Of a stretch of DNA of 64,000 bases, positions 15,856 to 23,859 are shown one piece after another. Each line of letters starts with the position of its first letter. Within the stretch, counting starts at the first letter, position 1. Source of the DNA: Agromyces sp. LHK192 (GTDB lineage Bacteria > Actinomycetota > Actinomycetes > Actinomycetales > Microbacteriaceae); the NCBI RefSeq assembly GCF_004006235.1, contig NZ_CP034753.1, forward strand, positions 3,410,001 through 3,474,000. Direction: 5' to 3'. The position numbers were made by a program, and so were the translations under genes. The notes below the pieces were generated by a model that did not search any database, was not told the origin of the DNA, and saw only the letters and a program-made list of their open reading frames with translations.

Positions 15856-16491
15856 ATGAGCGACGAGCAGGCAGCCCAGCTGCACCCCATCGACGTCGAG
15901 CTGCAGGCTCGACTGTTCCGCAACCGCGTCGTCGTGCTCGGCGACGCGCTCGACCAGACCCTCGGCAACCGCATCACGACCCAGCTCATGCTGCTGGCGG
16001 CCGAGGACCCGGAGCGCGACATCGCGTTCTGGATCAACTCCCCCGGCGGGTCGGTGCCGGCGATGCTGGCGATCATGGACGTGATGAAGTCGATCCCCAA
16101 CGACGTCGTCACCGTCGCGATCGGCATGGCGGCGAGTGCGGGCCAGTTCCTGCTGTCCGCCGGAACGCCCGGCAAGCGCCTCGCGCTGCCGCACGCCCGC
16201 ATCCTGATGCACCAGGGGTCGGCGGGTATCGGCGGTACCGCCGTCGACGTCGAACTGCAGGCCGACGACCTGCGGCACACGCGCGACACCGTGCTCGGCC
16301 TGCTCGCCCGCCACACCGGTCAACCGCTCGAGCGCATCACCGAGGACTCGCTGCGCGACCGCTGGGTGACGGCCGAGCAGGCGGTCGCCTACGGCTTCAT
16401 CGACCGGGTCGTGCACGACGCCGTCGAGATCAACCCCGGGTTCCACGGCCGGCCGGTCGGCACCGGGTTCCGCGCGGGGGTGTCGGCATGA
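15856..16491 (+). CDS. clpP: ATP-dependent Clp protease proteolytic subunit (catalytically complete)
   Basis: This is a 211-residue ClpP-family subunit without an obvious propeptide. The catalytic triad is intact: Ser94 in GMAASAGQFLL, His119 in ILMHQG and Asp168 in the SLRD segment. NSPGGSVPAM near 61 forms the oxyanion region. It is followed by a four-base overlap with a second, serine-less paralogue, so the two are made together and presumably assemble into a mixed tetradecamer. The ATG at 15856 opens the conserved region; the upstream frame is non-coding. Confidence 0.93.
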   Translation: MSDEQAAQLHPIDVELQARLFRNRVVVLGDALDQTLGNRITTQLMLLAAEDPERDIAFWINSPGGSVPAMLAIMDVMKSIPNDVVTVAIGMAASAGQFLLSAGTPGKRLALPHARILMHQGSAGIGGTAVDVELQADDLRHTRDTVLGLLARHTGQPLERITEDSLRDRWVTAEQAVAYGFIDRVVHDAVEINPGFHGRPVGTGFRAGVSA

Positions 16492-17105
16492 GCAGCTACT
16501 CGATCCCCTACGTCGTCGAGCGGAAGGGCAACACCGAGCGCACGCTCGACGTGTACAGCCGGCTCCTCGGCGAACGCATCGTGACCATCGGAACCGAGAT
16601 CGACGACGGCGTCGCCAACGTGCTCATCGCGCAGCTGCTGCACCTCGAGGCCGACAATGCCGACTCGCCCGTGCACCTCTACATCAACTCGCCCGGCGGA
16701 TCGCCGCACGCCACCCTCGCGGTGTACGACACGATGCAGCACATCCGGCCACCCGTCGCGACGACCTGCATCGGGCAGGCGGGCGGCCCGGCCGCGGTGC
16801 TGCTCGCGGGCGGAGCCCCCGGGATGCGCGGCATCCTCCGGCACAGCCGCGTCGTGCTGCACCAGCCGTCGACGCAGGGTCGCGGGTCGATCCCCGACCT
16901 GATCATCCACGCCGACGAGGTGCTGCGCATCCGCTCGGAACTCGAGCAGGTGCTGGCGCACGACACGGGCCGGACGCCCGAGCAGGTGCGGCTCGACACC
17001 GACCGCGACCTGATCCTGCCTGCCGCCAAGGCCGTCGAGTACGGGCTCGCCGACCGGGTCGTGGCAGTGCAGCGCACGAGTCCGGGGATGCTGCCGGCGG
17101 CGTAG
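16488..17105 (+). CDS. ClpP paralogue lacking the catalytic serine (ClpR-like)
   Basis: This 205-residue ClpP-fold subunit has YINSPGGSPHATLAVYD, VVLHQP (His125) and DTDRD (Asp174), all conserved. At the nucleophile position, however, the usual QAASMGA reads QAGGPAA: codon 100 is GGC (Gly), not Ser. The substitution is unambiguous in the DNA (gcg ggc ggc ccg gcc at 16779-16793). The rest of the fold, including the handle region, looks intact, so this is an inactive partner subunit rather than a decaying gene. Its ATG overlaps the active clpP stop by four bases. A 69-bp palindromic element follows 20 bases after its stop. Confidence 0.9.
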   Translation: MSSYSIPYVVERKGNTERTLDVYSRLLGERIVTIGTEIDDGVANVLIAQLLHLEADNADSPVHLYINSPGGSPHATLAVYDTMQHIRPPVATTCIGQAGGPAAVLLAGGAPGMRGILRHSRVVLHQPSTQGRGSIPDLIIHADEVLRIRSELEQVLAHDTGRTPEQVRLDTDRDLILPAAKAVEYGLADRVVAVQRTSPGMLPAA

Positions 17106-17125
17106 GCCGTGCCGTGGCTCAGATG

Positions 17126-17194
17126 CACCTTTTCAGGACCACAGCCTCGGTGACCGCTATTTGCGGCTCTGACCGCCCTGATCCTGAAAAGGTG
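17126..17194. repeat. 69-bp nested palindromic element, copy B
   Basis: Outer arms CACCTTTTCAGGACCA (17126-17141) and TGATCCTGAAAAGGTG (17179-17194) pair with a single mismatch that is a G-U in RNA, and the spacer is exactly 37 bases. The spacer contains CTATTTGCGGCTCTGACCG, aligning with GTATT-CTCATGACCG of the other copies. It fills most of the gap between the ClpR-like gene and the convergent regulator gene. Confidence 0.9.
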
Positions 17195-17209
17195 CCGAGG
17201 CGGGCGACG

Positions 17210-17746
17210 TCAGGCCGCGAGCAGCAGCTCCACCGAGCGGTTCGACCGGCTCACCGGATTCGACCGGCTGAGCGGCGCCGACCGGCTCACCGGAAGGGAG
17301 GTCTCATGACGGGTGATCGCGTCGACGGACGAGCGCGCGGCGCTGTGTGCGCCCTCACCGGTGAGGTCGAGTACGACCACTGGCCGGATGCCCCGGTCAC
17401 GGTCGGCATCCCTCCCGAGTTCGCCCGCGACCCGGGCGGCGACATCGAGCAGGGTGAGCCCGAGCGCCCGGGACACCGCCGCGAGGATCTCGCTCGACGG
17501 CTCCTTGCGCCCCCGCTCGATCTCGGACAGGTACTGCGTCGACACGCCCGCGTCACCGGCGACCTCGGCGAGGATGCGTCGCTGCCCGAGCCGTTCGGCA
17601 CGCAGGACCGCGCCGAGCACCTCCCGCCACAGCGGAGCTCGTCGCCTGCCCTGACCCGTGAGCCGAGGCATCCGCTCGTCGATCTGCGCCGTGCCCGACC
17701 GCGCCGTGCCCGTCCGATCCGCACCCATCCGATCTGCGCCGCTCAT
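17210..17746 (-). CDS. ClgR/PopR-like XRE-family regulator with C-terminal LAA
   Basis: The 178-residue regulator has a Cro/C1-type helix-turn-helix in the ClgR/PopR arrangement: WREVLGAVLRAERLGQRR, then GDAGVSTQYLSEIERGRKEP as recognition helix. In Streptomyces such proteins control clpP operons and are removed by Clp through two terminal alanines. This one ends VELLLAA, and its gene faces the clpP pair tail to tail. The start is uncertain: ATG 17746 gives the full frame, and ATG 17671 (MPRLTGQG) would drop a 25-residue Ala/Gly/Asp leader; neither has a strong ribosome site. The last 30 residues come from degenerate 18-bp repeats. Confidence 0.85.
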   Translation of the reverse strand: MSGADRMGADRTGTARSGTAQIDERMPRLTGQGRRRAPLWREVLGAVLRAERLGQRRILAEVAGDAGVSTQYLSEIERGRKEPSSEILAAVSRALGLTLLDVAARVAGELGRDADRDRGIRPVVVLDLTGEGAHSAARSSVDAITRHETSLPVSRSAPLSRSNPVSRSNRSVELLLAA

Positions 17747-17874
17747 GTCGCGAGGCTAATCGGAGGGGCGAGCGGATGTCTCGTGGTTCCGCTGTCGGCA
17801 GAACGCCGCGGGCAGGATCCGCGAGCCGGAACCGACGGATGCCTCCCGTCCGGCTGCGGACCCGCGGAACACGA

Positions 17875-17911
17875 CGAGCGGGGCGGATGCTCCACACATC
17901 CGCCCCGCTCG
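17875..17911 (-). terminator. Strong hairpin downstream of gap, probable terminator
   Basis: CGAGCGGGGCGGATG (17875-17889) and its exact complement (17897-17911) form a perfect 15-bp stem with a seven-base loop, 42 bases after the gap stop codon and between the two minus-strand genes. No long U tract follows, as is common in high-GC actinobacteria. Confidence 0.75.
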
Positions 17912-17952
17912 GGTCCGTTGCGGCCGGTCGCGAGGCGATCGGCCGTGGTGCG

Positions 17953-18981
17953 TCAGGCCGCTTCGGCCTCCGCGGCGGCCAGGTCGGCGCCGAGGAGCGT
18001 GAGCGAGTCGATGACGCGGTTCGAGAAGCCCCACTCGTTGTCGTACCAGGCGACGACCTTGATGTGCTTGCCGTCGACGCGGGTGAGCTCCGAGTCGAAG
18101 ATCGACGAGTGCGGGTTGCCGACGATGTCGCTCGAGACGAGCGCCTCGTCGGAGTACTCGAGCACGCCTGCCAGGGGGCCCTCGGCGGCGGCCTGGTAGG
18201 CGGCGAGCACCTCGTCGCGCGTGACGTCCTTCGAGACGAACGCGTTGAGCTCGACGATCGAGCCGACGGGGATCGGCACGCGCATCGCGTCGCCGCTGAG
18301 CTTGCCGTCGAGGTTGGGCAGCACGAGGCCGATGGCCTTCGCCGCACCGGTCGACGACGGGACGATGTTCTCCGCGGCGGCGCGCGAGCGACGCGGGTCG
18401 GAGTGCGGCGCGTCCTGCAGGTTCTGGTCCTGCGTATAGGCGTGCACCGTGGTCATGAAGCCGTGCTCGATGCCCGCGAGGTCGTCGAGGACCTTCGCGA
18501 GCGGGGCGAGGGCGTTCGTGGTGCACGACGCGTTCGAGACGATGACGTCGGTCGCGGCGTTGTACGCGTCGGTGTTCACGCCGTAGGCGAGCGTGACGTC
18601 GGCGCCCTTCGAGGGAGCGGAGACGAGCACCTTCTTGGCGCCGGCGGTGAGGTGCGCCTTGGCGGCCTCTGCATCGGTGAACCGACCGGTCGACTCGAGC
18701 ACGAGGTCGACGTCGAGGTCGCCCCAGGGCAGCTGCGCGGGGTCGCGCTCGGCGAGCACCTTGACGCGGCGACCGTCGATGACGAGGACGTCGCCGTCGA
18801 CCTCGACGGTGCGGCCGAAGCGGCCGCCCGCGGTGTCGTACTTGAGGAGGCGCGCGAGGTCGGCGGGGGAGGTCAGGTCGTTGACGGCGACGAGCTCGAG
18901 GTCGGCGTCGCGCTCGATGAGGGCGCGGACGACGTTGCGGCCGATCCGGCCGAAGCCGTTGATGGCGATGCGAGTGGTCAT
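17953..18981 (-). CDS. gap: Type I glyceraldehyde-3-phosphate dehydrogenase
   Basis: Glycolytic GAPDH, 342 residues. It has an N-terminal Rossmann motif INGFGRIGRNVVRAL, catalytic Cys in VSNASCTTNALAPLAKVL near residue 158, the His of TVHAYTQDQ, and WYDNEWGFSNRVID near the end. Asp is not conserved at the classic NAD-selecting position in an obvious way (VAVNDLTSP), but VNDL is the standard NAD-type block. It stands alone with a 286-base upstream gap towards the GH3 gene. AGGA ten bases before ATG 18981 serves as ribosome site. Confidence 0.96.
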   Translation of the reverse strand: MTTRIAINGFGRIGRNVVRALIERDADLELVAVNDLTSPADLARLLKYDTAGGRFGRTVEVDGDVLVIDGRRVKVLAERDPAQLPWGDLDVDLVLESTGRFTDAEAAKAHLTAGAKKVLVSAPSKGADVTLAYGVNTDAYNAATDVIVSNASCTTNALAPLAKVLDDLAGIEHGFMTTVHAYTQDQNLQDAPHSDPRRSRAAAENIVPSSTGAAKAIGLVLPNLDGKLSGDAMRVPIPVGSIVELNAFVSKDVTRDEVLAAYQAAAEGPLAGVLEYSDEALVSSDIVGNPHSSIFDSELTRVDGKHIKVVAWYDNEWGFSNRVIDSLTLLGADLAAAEAEAA

Positions 18982-19176
18982 TGCGAGGTGGTCCTTTCTT
19001 TCGCTCTGACAGGTTCAACGCAAACGGGGCGCGAGCGTGAGCGGCAATCCTGACAGTGTGCGCAAGGTTCTTGCCACGTTCGAGCCCGGCGTCGATCACC
19101 CTCCGAGCGGCGGTCGATCGCACTCGAGGGGTTCCCCCCGAACGTGGGACGTGGTTATATTGGAACGGTTCAATTC

Positions 19177-19190
19177 GTAGATCGATCTAC
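19177..19190. promoter_or_regulatory. Palindrome upstream of the GH3 gene, candidate operator
   Basis: GTAGATCGATCTAC is a perfect 14-bp palindrome 78 bases before the GH3 start. A -10-like TATATT lies at 19156-19161 and a weaker LacI-like dyad TTGGAACGGTTCAA at 19160-19173. The cluster sits where an operator overlapping a promoter would be expected. Confidence 0.45.
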
Positions 19191-19267
19191 ATCGATCGAG
19201 GAACCGGATGAGTGGCTTGGCGGGGCAGGCCTGTCGAGCGACCTTCAACGACGAAGGAGAGCAGATC

Positions 19268-22066
19268 GTGGACTCGAACACCCAACGACCGCGGCGGGCG
19301 ATGCATCGCCTCGCGGCAGCGGTCACGGCGGGAGCGCTGGCCGCAGCGGGCCTCGTCGCGGCCGCCACGGCACCGGCGACGGCAGCCGATTGCTCGACGT
19401 ATCCGTGGATGGACACGTCCAGCACGTCGCAGGAACGGGCAGAGGCCCTGCTGGCGGCGAGCAGCCAGCACCAGAAGTACCGCTGGCTGGTGGAGCAGCC
19501 CGCCAACAGTCCGGCGCGGACCGACTGGAACCCCGCCTTCCCCGGCGAGGACCCGGTCGTCTACCCCGCCCAGGTGCCGTGCACGCCCGAGGTGATCTAC
19601 GCCAACGGCCCCGACGGCGTCTACGGCAAGGCCGGCACGACCGCGTGGCCCGGCCCGATCGCCGTGGCCGCCACGTGGAACCTCGCCGCGGGCGAGGAGA
19701 AGGCGGCCGCGCACGGCAGCGAGTCGTTCGACAGCCGCAGCGCCGTGGTGCTCGGGCCGGGCATCGCGAGCGGACGCACCCCGCTGTCGGGCCGCGGCTC
19801 GGAGTACTTCGGCGAGGACCCGCTGCTCTCGGGCCTCATGGCCGCGGCCAACGTCCGCGGACTCGAGCAGGGCAACCCCGACAAGCCGGTGGTCGCGAAC
19901 CTCAAGCACTACGTCGCGAACGAGCAGGAGACCGATCGCGAGGAGAGCTCCTCGAACATGGACGAGCGCACCCTTCGGCAGGTCTACGACCTCCCGTACG
20001 AGATCGCGGTCAAGGAGAGCGACCCGGGCAGCCTGATGTGCTCGTACAACCAGGTCAACGGCGTCTACGCCTGCGAGAACCCGATCCTGACGACGAGCCT
20101 CGACCAGCAGATGGGCTTCGACGGCTACGTGATGAGCGACTTCGGTTCGGTGCACTCGACCGCCGCCTCGATGGACGCCGGGCTCGACCAGGAGCTCAAC
20201 CGCCCCGTCTACTACACGCCGGCCAGACTCGACGCCGCGCTGGCGGCCGGCGAGATCACGCAGGAGCAGGTCGAGCAGGCCGCGTACGACGTGGTGCACA
20301 CCTACATCGAGAAGGGCCTGTTCGACCACCTCGTTCCGGCGACGGCCATCCCGAACGTGTCGACGCCCGAGCACAAGGCGCTCGCCCGTGAGCTGGCCGA
20401 GCAGAGCACGGTGCTGCTGAAGAACGACGGAGCGCTGCCCCTCGCCGACGACGTACCGACCGTGGCGGTGATCGGCCAGACCGCATCGGCCACGCCGACC
20501 GCCGGCGTCAGCGCGAAGACGGGCTGCGCGTGGTACCTCGTCTTCATCCGCGGCACGGCGCTCAACTGCGACGCGATCGCCGATCCGCTGACCGCCATCA
20601 CCGCCCGGGTCGCCGAAGCCGGCGGATCCGTCGTCTACGACAACGGCGCGGACCCCGCGCAGGCCGCTTCGGTCGCCGCAGGGGCCGACGTCGCCATCGT
20701 CTTCGGGCACTACACGATGGGCGAGACGACCGACCTGGCCGACCTCCATCTCGACGCCAACGGCGACGCGTTGATCGCGGCGGTCGCCGAGGCATCCGAT
20801 CGGACGGTCGCGGTGCTGAACGCGGGCAGCGCGGTCGAGATGCCGTGGATCGACGAGGTCGACGCGGTGCTGCACGCGTGGCACTCGGGCGAGCAGTTCG
20901 GCCCGGCGCTCGCGGCGCTGCTCTGGGGCGACGTGAACCCGTCGGGCAAGCTGCCGATGACGTTCCCGAAGTCGCTCGCCGACGTCCCGACGAACACGCC
21001 CGAGCAGTATCCCGGCGTCTTCGCGGACGGCTCGACGACGCGGCCCGCGGGCTCGACCGAGATCCGCCAGGTGAACTACACCGAGGGCCTCGAGGTCGGA
21101 TACAAGTGGTACGACGAGCAGGGCATCGACCCCCTGTTCGAGTTCGGGTACGGCCTCTCGTACACCTCGTTCGAGTACGCCGACCTGTCGGTCGCGACGA
21201 CGACGGATGCCGCGACGGGTGCGGTCTCGACGACCGTGTCGTTCACGGTGACGAACACCGGCGAGCGCGACGGCAGCGAGATCCCGCAGGTCTACCTCGA
21301 CCTGCCGGATGCCGCGGACGAGCCCGGCAAGCGACTCGTGGGCTTCGACCGCATCGACCTCGCCGCGGGCGAGAGCCGGACGGTGGAGGTGGTCGTCGAC
21401 TCGTCGGCGAGCAACCAGCCCTACTCGATCTGGGACGTCGACGCCGACGCGTGGACGATCGTGGACGGATCGTACGGCGTCGCGGTCGGCGCGTCGTCGC
21501 GCGACCTGCGGCTCGAGGGCGAGATCGTGGTCGACCGGGCCGGCCAGGCTCCGGTCGTGACGACCGCGCTCGACCCGGCCGCCCCGACCGGGAGCAACGG
21601 CTGGTACACCGATCCGGTCGCGCTCACCGCGACCGCGACCGATGACGTCGACCCCGCCCCGCTGGTCGAGGCGAACGTCGACGGAGCCGGATGGGCGGCG
21701 GTCGTCGAGCCGATCGTGCTGGGCGACGGTGCGCACACCGTGCTCGTCCGGGCGACCGACGCGGGCGGCAACGTCTCCGCGGAGACGACCGTCGCGGTGA
21801 ACGTCGACACGACGGCGCCGACCGTCGAGCGCACGGTAGACGGGCGATGGATCAAGCGCCTCGCGCTCGCGGCCGCCGACGCGACGTCGGGCGTCGACGC
21901 GATCGAGTACCGCTACGTGCTGAAGGTCGGCAGCCGAACCTATCCGGGTCCGTGGACCGAGTACCGACAGCCGCTCGTCGTGGGCATCGGGCTCGTCGTG
22001 AAGGTGGAGTACCGGGCGACGGACGTCGCGGGCAACGTCAGCCCGTCAGGGATCTACCGAGGCTGA
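19268..22066 (+). CDS. Secreted glycoside hydrolase family 3 enzyme
   Basis: This is a 932-residue extracellular GH3 beta-glycosidase (glucosidase or xylosidase type). GTG 19268 is chosen because GAAGGAGA lies seven bases upstream and it gives a clean signal peptide (RRAMHRLAAAVTAGALAAAG, cleavage near ATAAD at about 40). The catalytic barrel carries the nucleophile Asp291 in GYVMSDFGSVHS. The GH3 C-terminal alpha/beta sandwich follows, then an fibronectin-III-like domain with FEFGYGLSYTSFEY, and finally a sandwich region with VDTTAPTV and YRATDVAGNVSPSG resembling OmpL47/Ig-like surface modules. There is no sortase motif. Start alternatives upstream lack a signal peptide. The 3' end overlaps the convergent MFS gene by 21 bases. 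Confidence 0.9.
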   Translation: MDSNTQRPRRAMHRLAAAVTAGALAAAGLVAAATAPATAADCSTYPWMDTSSTSQERAEALLAASSQHQKYRWLVEQPANSPARTDWNPAFPGEDPVVYPAQVPCTPEVIYANGPDGVYGKAGTTAWPGPIAVAATWNLAAGEEKAAAHGSESFDSRSAVVLGPGIASGRTPLSGRGSEYFGEDPLLSGLMAAANVRGLEQGNPDKPVVANLKHYVANEQETDREESSSNMDERTLRQVYDLPYEIAVKESDPGSLMCSYNQVNGVYACENPILTTSLDQQMGFDGYVMSDFGSVHSTAASMDAGLDQELNRPVYYTPARLDAALAAGEITQEQVEQAAYDVVHTYIEKGLFDHLVPATAIPNVSTPEHKALARELAEQSTVLLKNDGALPLADDVPTVAVIGQTASATPTAGVSAKTGCAWYLVFIRGTALNCDAIADPLTAITARVAEAGGSVVYDNGADPAQAASVAAGADVAIVFGHYTMGETTDLADLHLDANGDALIAAVAEASDRTVAVLNAGSAVEMPWIDEVDAVLHAWHSGEQFGPALAALLWGDVNPSGKLPMTFPKSLADVPTNTPEQYPGVFADGSTTRPAGSTEIRQVNYTEGLEVGYKWYDEQGIDPLFEFGYGLSYTSFEYADLSVATTTDAATGAVSTTVSFTVTNTGERDGSEIPQVYLDLPDAADEPGKRLVGFDRIDLAAGESRTVEVVVDSSASNQPYSIWDVDADAWTIVDGSYGVAVGASSRDLRLEGEIVVDRAGQAPVVTTALDPAAPTGSNGWYTDPVALTATATDDVDPAPLVEANVDGAGWAAVVEPIVLGDGAHTVLVRATDAGGNVSAETTVAVNVDTTAPTVERTVDGRWIKRLALAAADATSGVDAIEYRYVLKVGSRTYPGPWTEYRQPLVVGIGLVVKVEYRATDVAGNVSPSGIYRG

Positions 22067-23350
22067 GCGGCCGGTTCGCGGGGCCCTCGTCGCAGTGCGG
22101 CGGGGGCCCCGCACCGCGAACCCGAGACCCACGGCGGATGCCCCGATCACCGCGGCACCGGCGAACGGCACCGCTCCCACGCCGACGAGGCCGACGAGGC
22201 CGGCCGCGGCGCCGGCGCCGATCGCGATGCCCAGGTTGAACACGACGGGGATGAGCGCCGAGGCCAGGTCGCGACCCTCGGGTCCGGCCAGTCGCAGGAT
22301 CATCGTCTGCGCGAGCGGCGGCAGGGCACCGGATGCCACGCCCCACGCGATCACGACCGCGGTTCCGACGACGGCGTGCACGTCGACGACCGCGAGTGCG
22401 GCGACGGATGCCCCGGTCGCGATCGCGGAGACCACGAGCGCGCGCCCCGTGAGCTCGCCGTACCTGCCCGCCACGACGACGCCGGCGGCCGACGCGAGCC
22501 CGAACACGAGCAGCATCGTGCCCATGCCGCCCGGCAGGGCCGCGGCCGGATCCTCGACGAGTCGGGTGATGTAGGTGTACGCGCCGTAGTGCCCGACGAG
22601 CACCAGCGCGACGAGGGCGATGAGCGCGAGCACCGGGCGCATCGCAGGGCGCACGGCGGAGGTCTCGGGTGACGGTGCGACGCGCGACGGCGCGGCATCC
22701 GTCGACGCATCGCGGGGACCTCGCCGCACGACGGTCGCGACCAGCGCCGCGGCGACGAGCGTCAGCGCGGCGAGGGCGCCGAAGGCGGCCCGCCAGCCGA
22801 TCGCCTGCGCGACCAGGTTGGCGATCGGCGTGCCGAGCACCATGCCCAGGGTGGCTCCGCCGAGCACGACCGCGATCGCACGTGCGAGCGCGCGGTCGGC
22901 GACCAGGTCGGCCGTATGCGCGTTCGTGGTCGCCCAGAGCAGCCCCACGGCGAGCGCGCCCAGCACGCGCGCGCCGACCACGAACTCGTAGGCGGGTGCG
23001 ATCGCGGTGAGCGCCGACGAGGCGGCGAGCGCGACGAGGCTCCAGGCGATCACGGCGCGGCGCGGGAACCTGCGGGTCAGGCGCACGAGCGGGATGCTGC
23101 CGATGACGACGACGGCCGCCCAGATCGAGACCAGCAAGCCCGTGCGCACCTCGTCGACACCGAGGCCGGCGGTCATCTGTGGCAGCACGGCGGTCGGCAG
23201 CATCTCGGCGGTCACCATCGTGAAGGTCGACCCGCCGAGCACGAGCAGCGACGGCCAGGGCAGGCGCGGGGCGGTGGGGTCGACCGCGGACGGGTCGACC
23301 GCGCCTGCGGCGTGCGAGGACGTGTCTGCGGCGGCGCTGGTGTCGTTCAT
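22046..23350 (-). CDS. DHA1-type MFS efflux transporter
   Basis: The 434-residue twelve-helix transporter is of the AraJ/YdhP-like drug:H+ antiporter-1 branch: LLVLGGSTFTMVTAEMLPT in helix 1, the loop LVRLTRRFPRRAVI, and GGATLGMVLGTPIANLVAQ in the helix 5 antiporter-motif region. Substrate is unknown. It is divergent from a MerR regulator with a 69-base intergenic region holding a MerR-type spaced promoter, so the MerR protein probably controls it. Confidence 0.87.
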   Translation of the reverse strand: MNDTSAAADTSSHAAGAVDPSAVDPTAPRLPWPSLLVLGGSTFTMVTAEMLPTAVLPQMTAGLGVDEVRTGLLVSIWAAVVVIGSIPLVRLTRRFPRRAVIAWSLVALAASSALTAIAPAYEFVVGARVLGALAVGLLWATTNAHTADLVADRALARAIAVVLGGATLGMVLGTPIANLVAQAIGWRAAFGALAALTLVAAALVATVVRRGPRDASTDAAPSRVAPSPETSAVRPAMRPVLALIALVALVLVGHYGAYTYITRLVEDPAAALPGGMGTMLLVFGLASAAGVVVAGRYGELTGRALVVSAIATGASVAALAVVDVHAVVGTAVVIAWGVASGALPPLAQTMILRLAGPEGRDLASALIPVVFNLGIAIGAGAAAGLVGLVGVGAVPFAGAAVIGASAVGLGFAVRGPRRTATRAPRTGRSASVDP

Positions 23351-23359
23351 GCTTCGACG

Positions 23360-23388
23360 CTAAACTCTGACATTGGTGTCAATGTCAA
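23360..23388 (-). promoter_or_regulatory. MerR-type operator and promoter for the MFS gene
   Basis: On the minus strand TTGACA (23388-23383) is a consensus -35 element. TGACATTGGTGTCA (23368-23381) is a dyad with TGACA/TGTCA arms lying in the spacer, and a -10-like TTAGCG follows at a 19-base spacing. An over-long spacer holding a dyad is the hallmark of MerR-activated promoters. Confidence 0.6.
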
Positions 23389-23419
23389 GCTTTTCGTGCA
23401 AGCCGTCCCGGAGGTCGTG

Positions 23420-23812
23420 ATGCGCATCGGCGAACTGGCCCGCAGGGCGGGCGTCTCACCCCGTCTCGTCCGGTACTACGAGCAGCAGGGCCTCGTCGCC
23501 CCCACCCGTCAGGACAACGGCTATCGCGAGTACGACGAGGCCGACGTCGAGCGGGTCGACCGCGTCGCCGGACTCATCCGGTCGGGGCTCACCACCAAGC
23601 TCGTGAAGGAGGTCGTCGGCCTCGAGGACGCCGTGGCCCAGGCGCAGCCGAGCTGCCCGCGGTCGGTCGCCGAGAAGCTCGCCGAGGAACTCGCGGGCAT
23701 CGAGTCACGCATCGCCTGCCTGTCACGCAGCCGCGACACCATCCGCGACTACCTCGCGCGCACCGAGCACGAGGTGCTCGTGCGCGAGGCCGCGGGCGAC
23801 CGCCCCGACTGA
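23420..23812 (+). CDS. MerR-family transcriptional regulator
   Basis: The 130-residue regulator has the MerR winged helix at the N-terminus: MRIGELARRAGVSPRLVRYY, then a wing with GLVAPTRQDNGYREYDEADV, followed by a dimerisation coiled coil and a short C-terminal part. Single cysteines occur (CPR and CLS), but no paired metal site is evident, so small-molecule sensing is more likely. ATG 23420 follows GGAGG by five bases. It is divergent from the MFS efflux gene. Confidence 0.9.
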   Translation: MRIGELARRAGVSPRLVRYYEQQGLVAPTRQDNGYREYDEADVERVDRVAGLIRSGLTTKLVKEVVGLEDAVAQAQPSCPRSVAEKLAEELAGIESRIACLSRSRDTIRDYLARTEHEVLVREAAGDRPD

Positions 23813-23859
23813 GCACCCTCGCGCACCGCGCTCGCCCTCGCGCGTGAGCGAGCGCTCCC

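Noticed and set aside
17720..17760. Divergent promoter for the regulator at 17746 with a -10/-35 pair
   Set aside because: No plausible hexamer pair can be seen in this GC-rich stretch.
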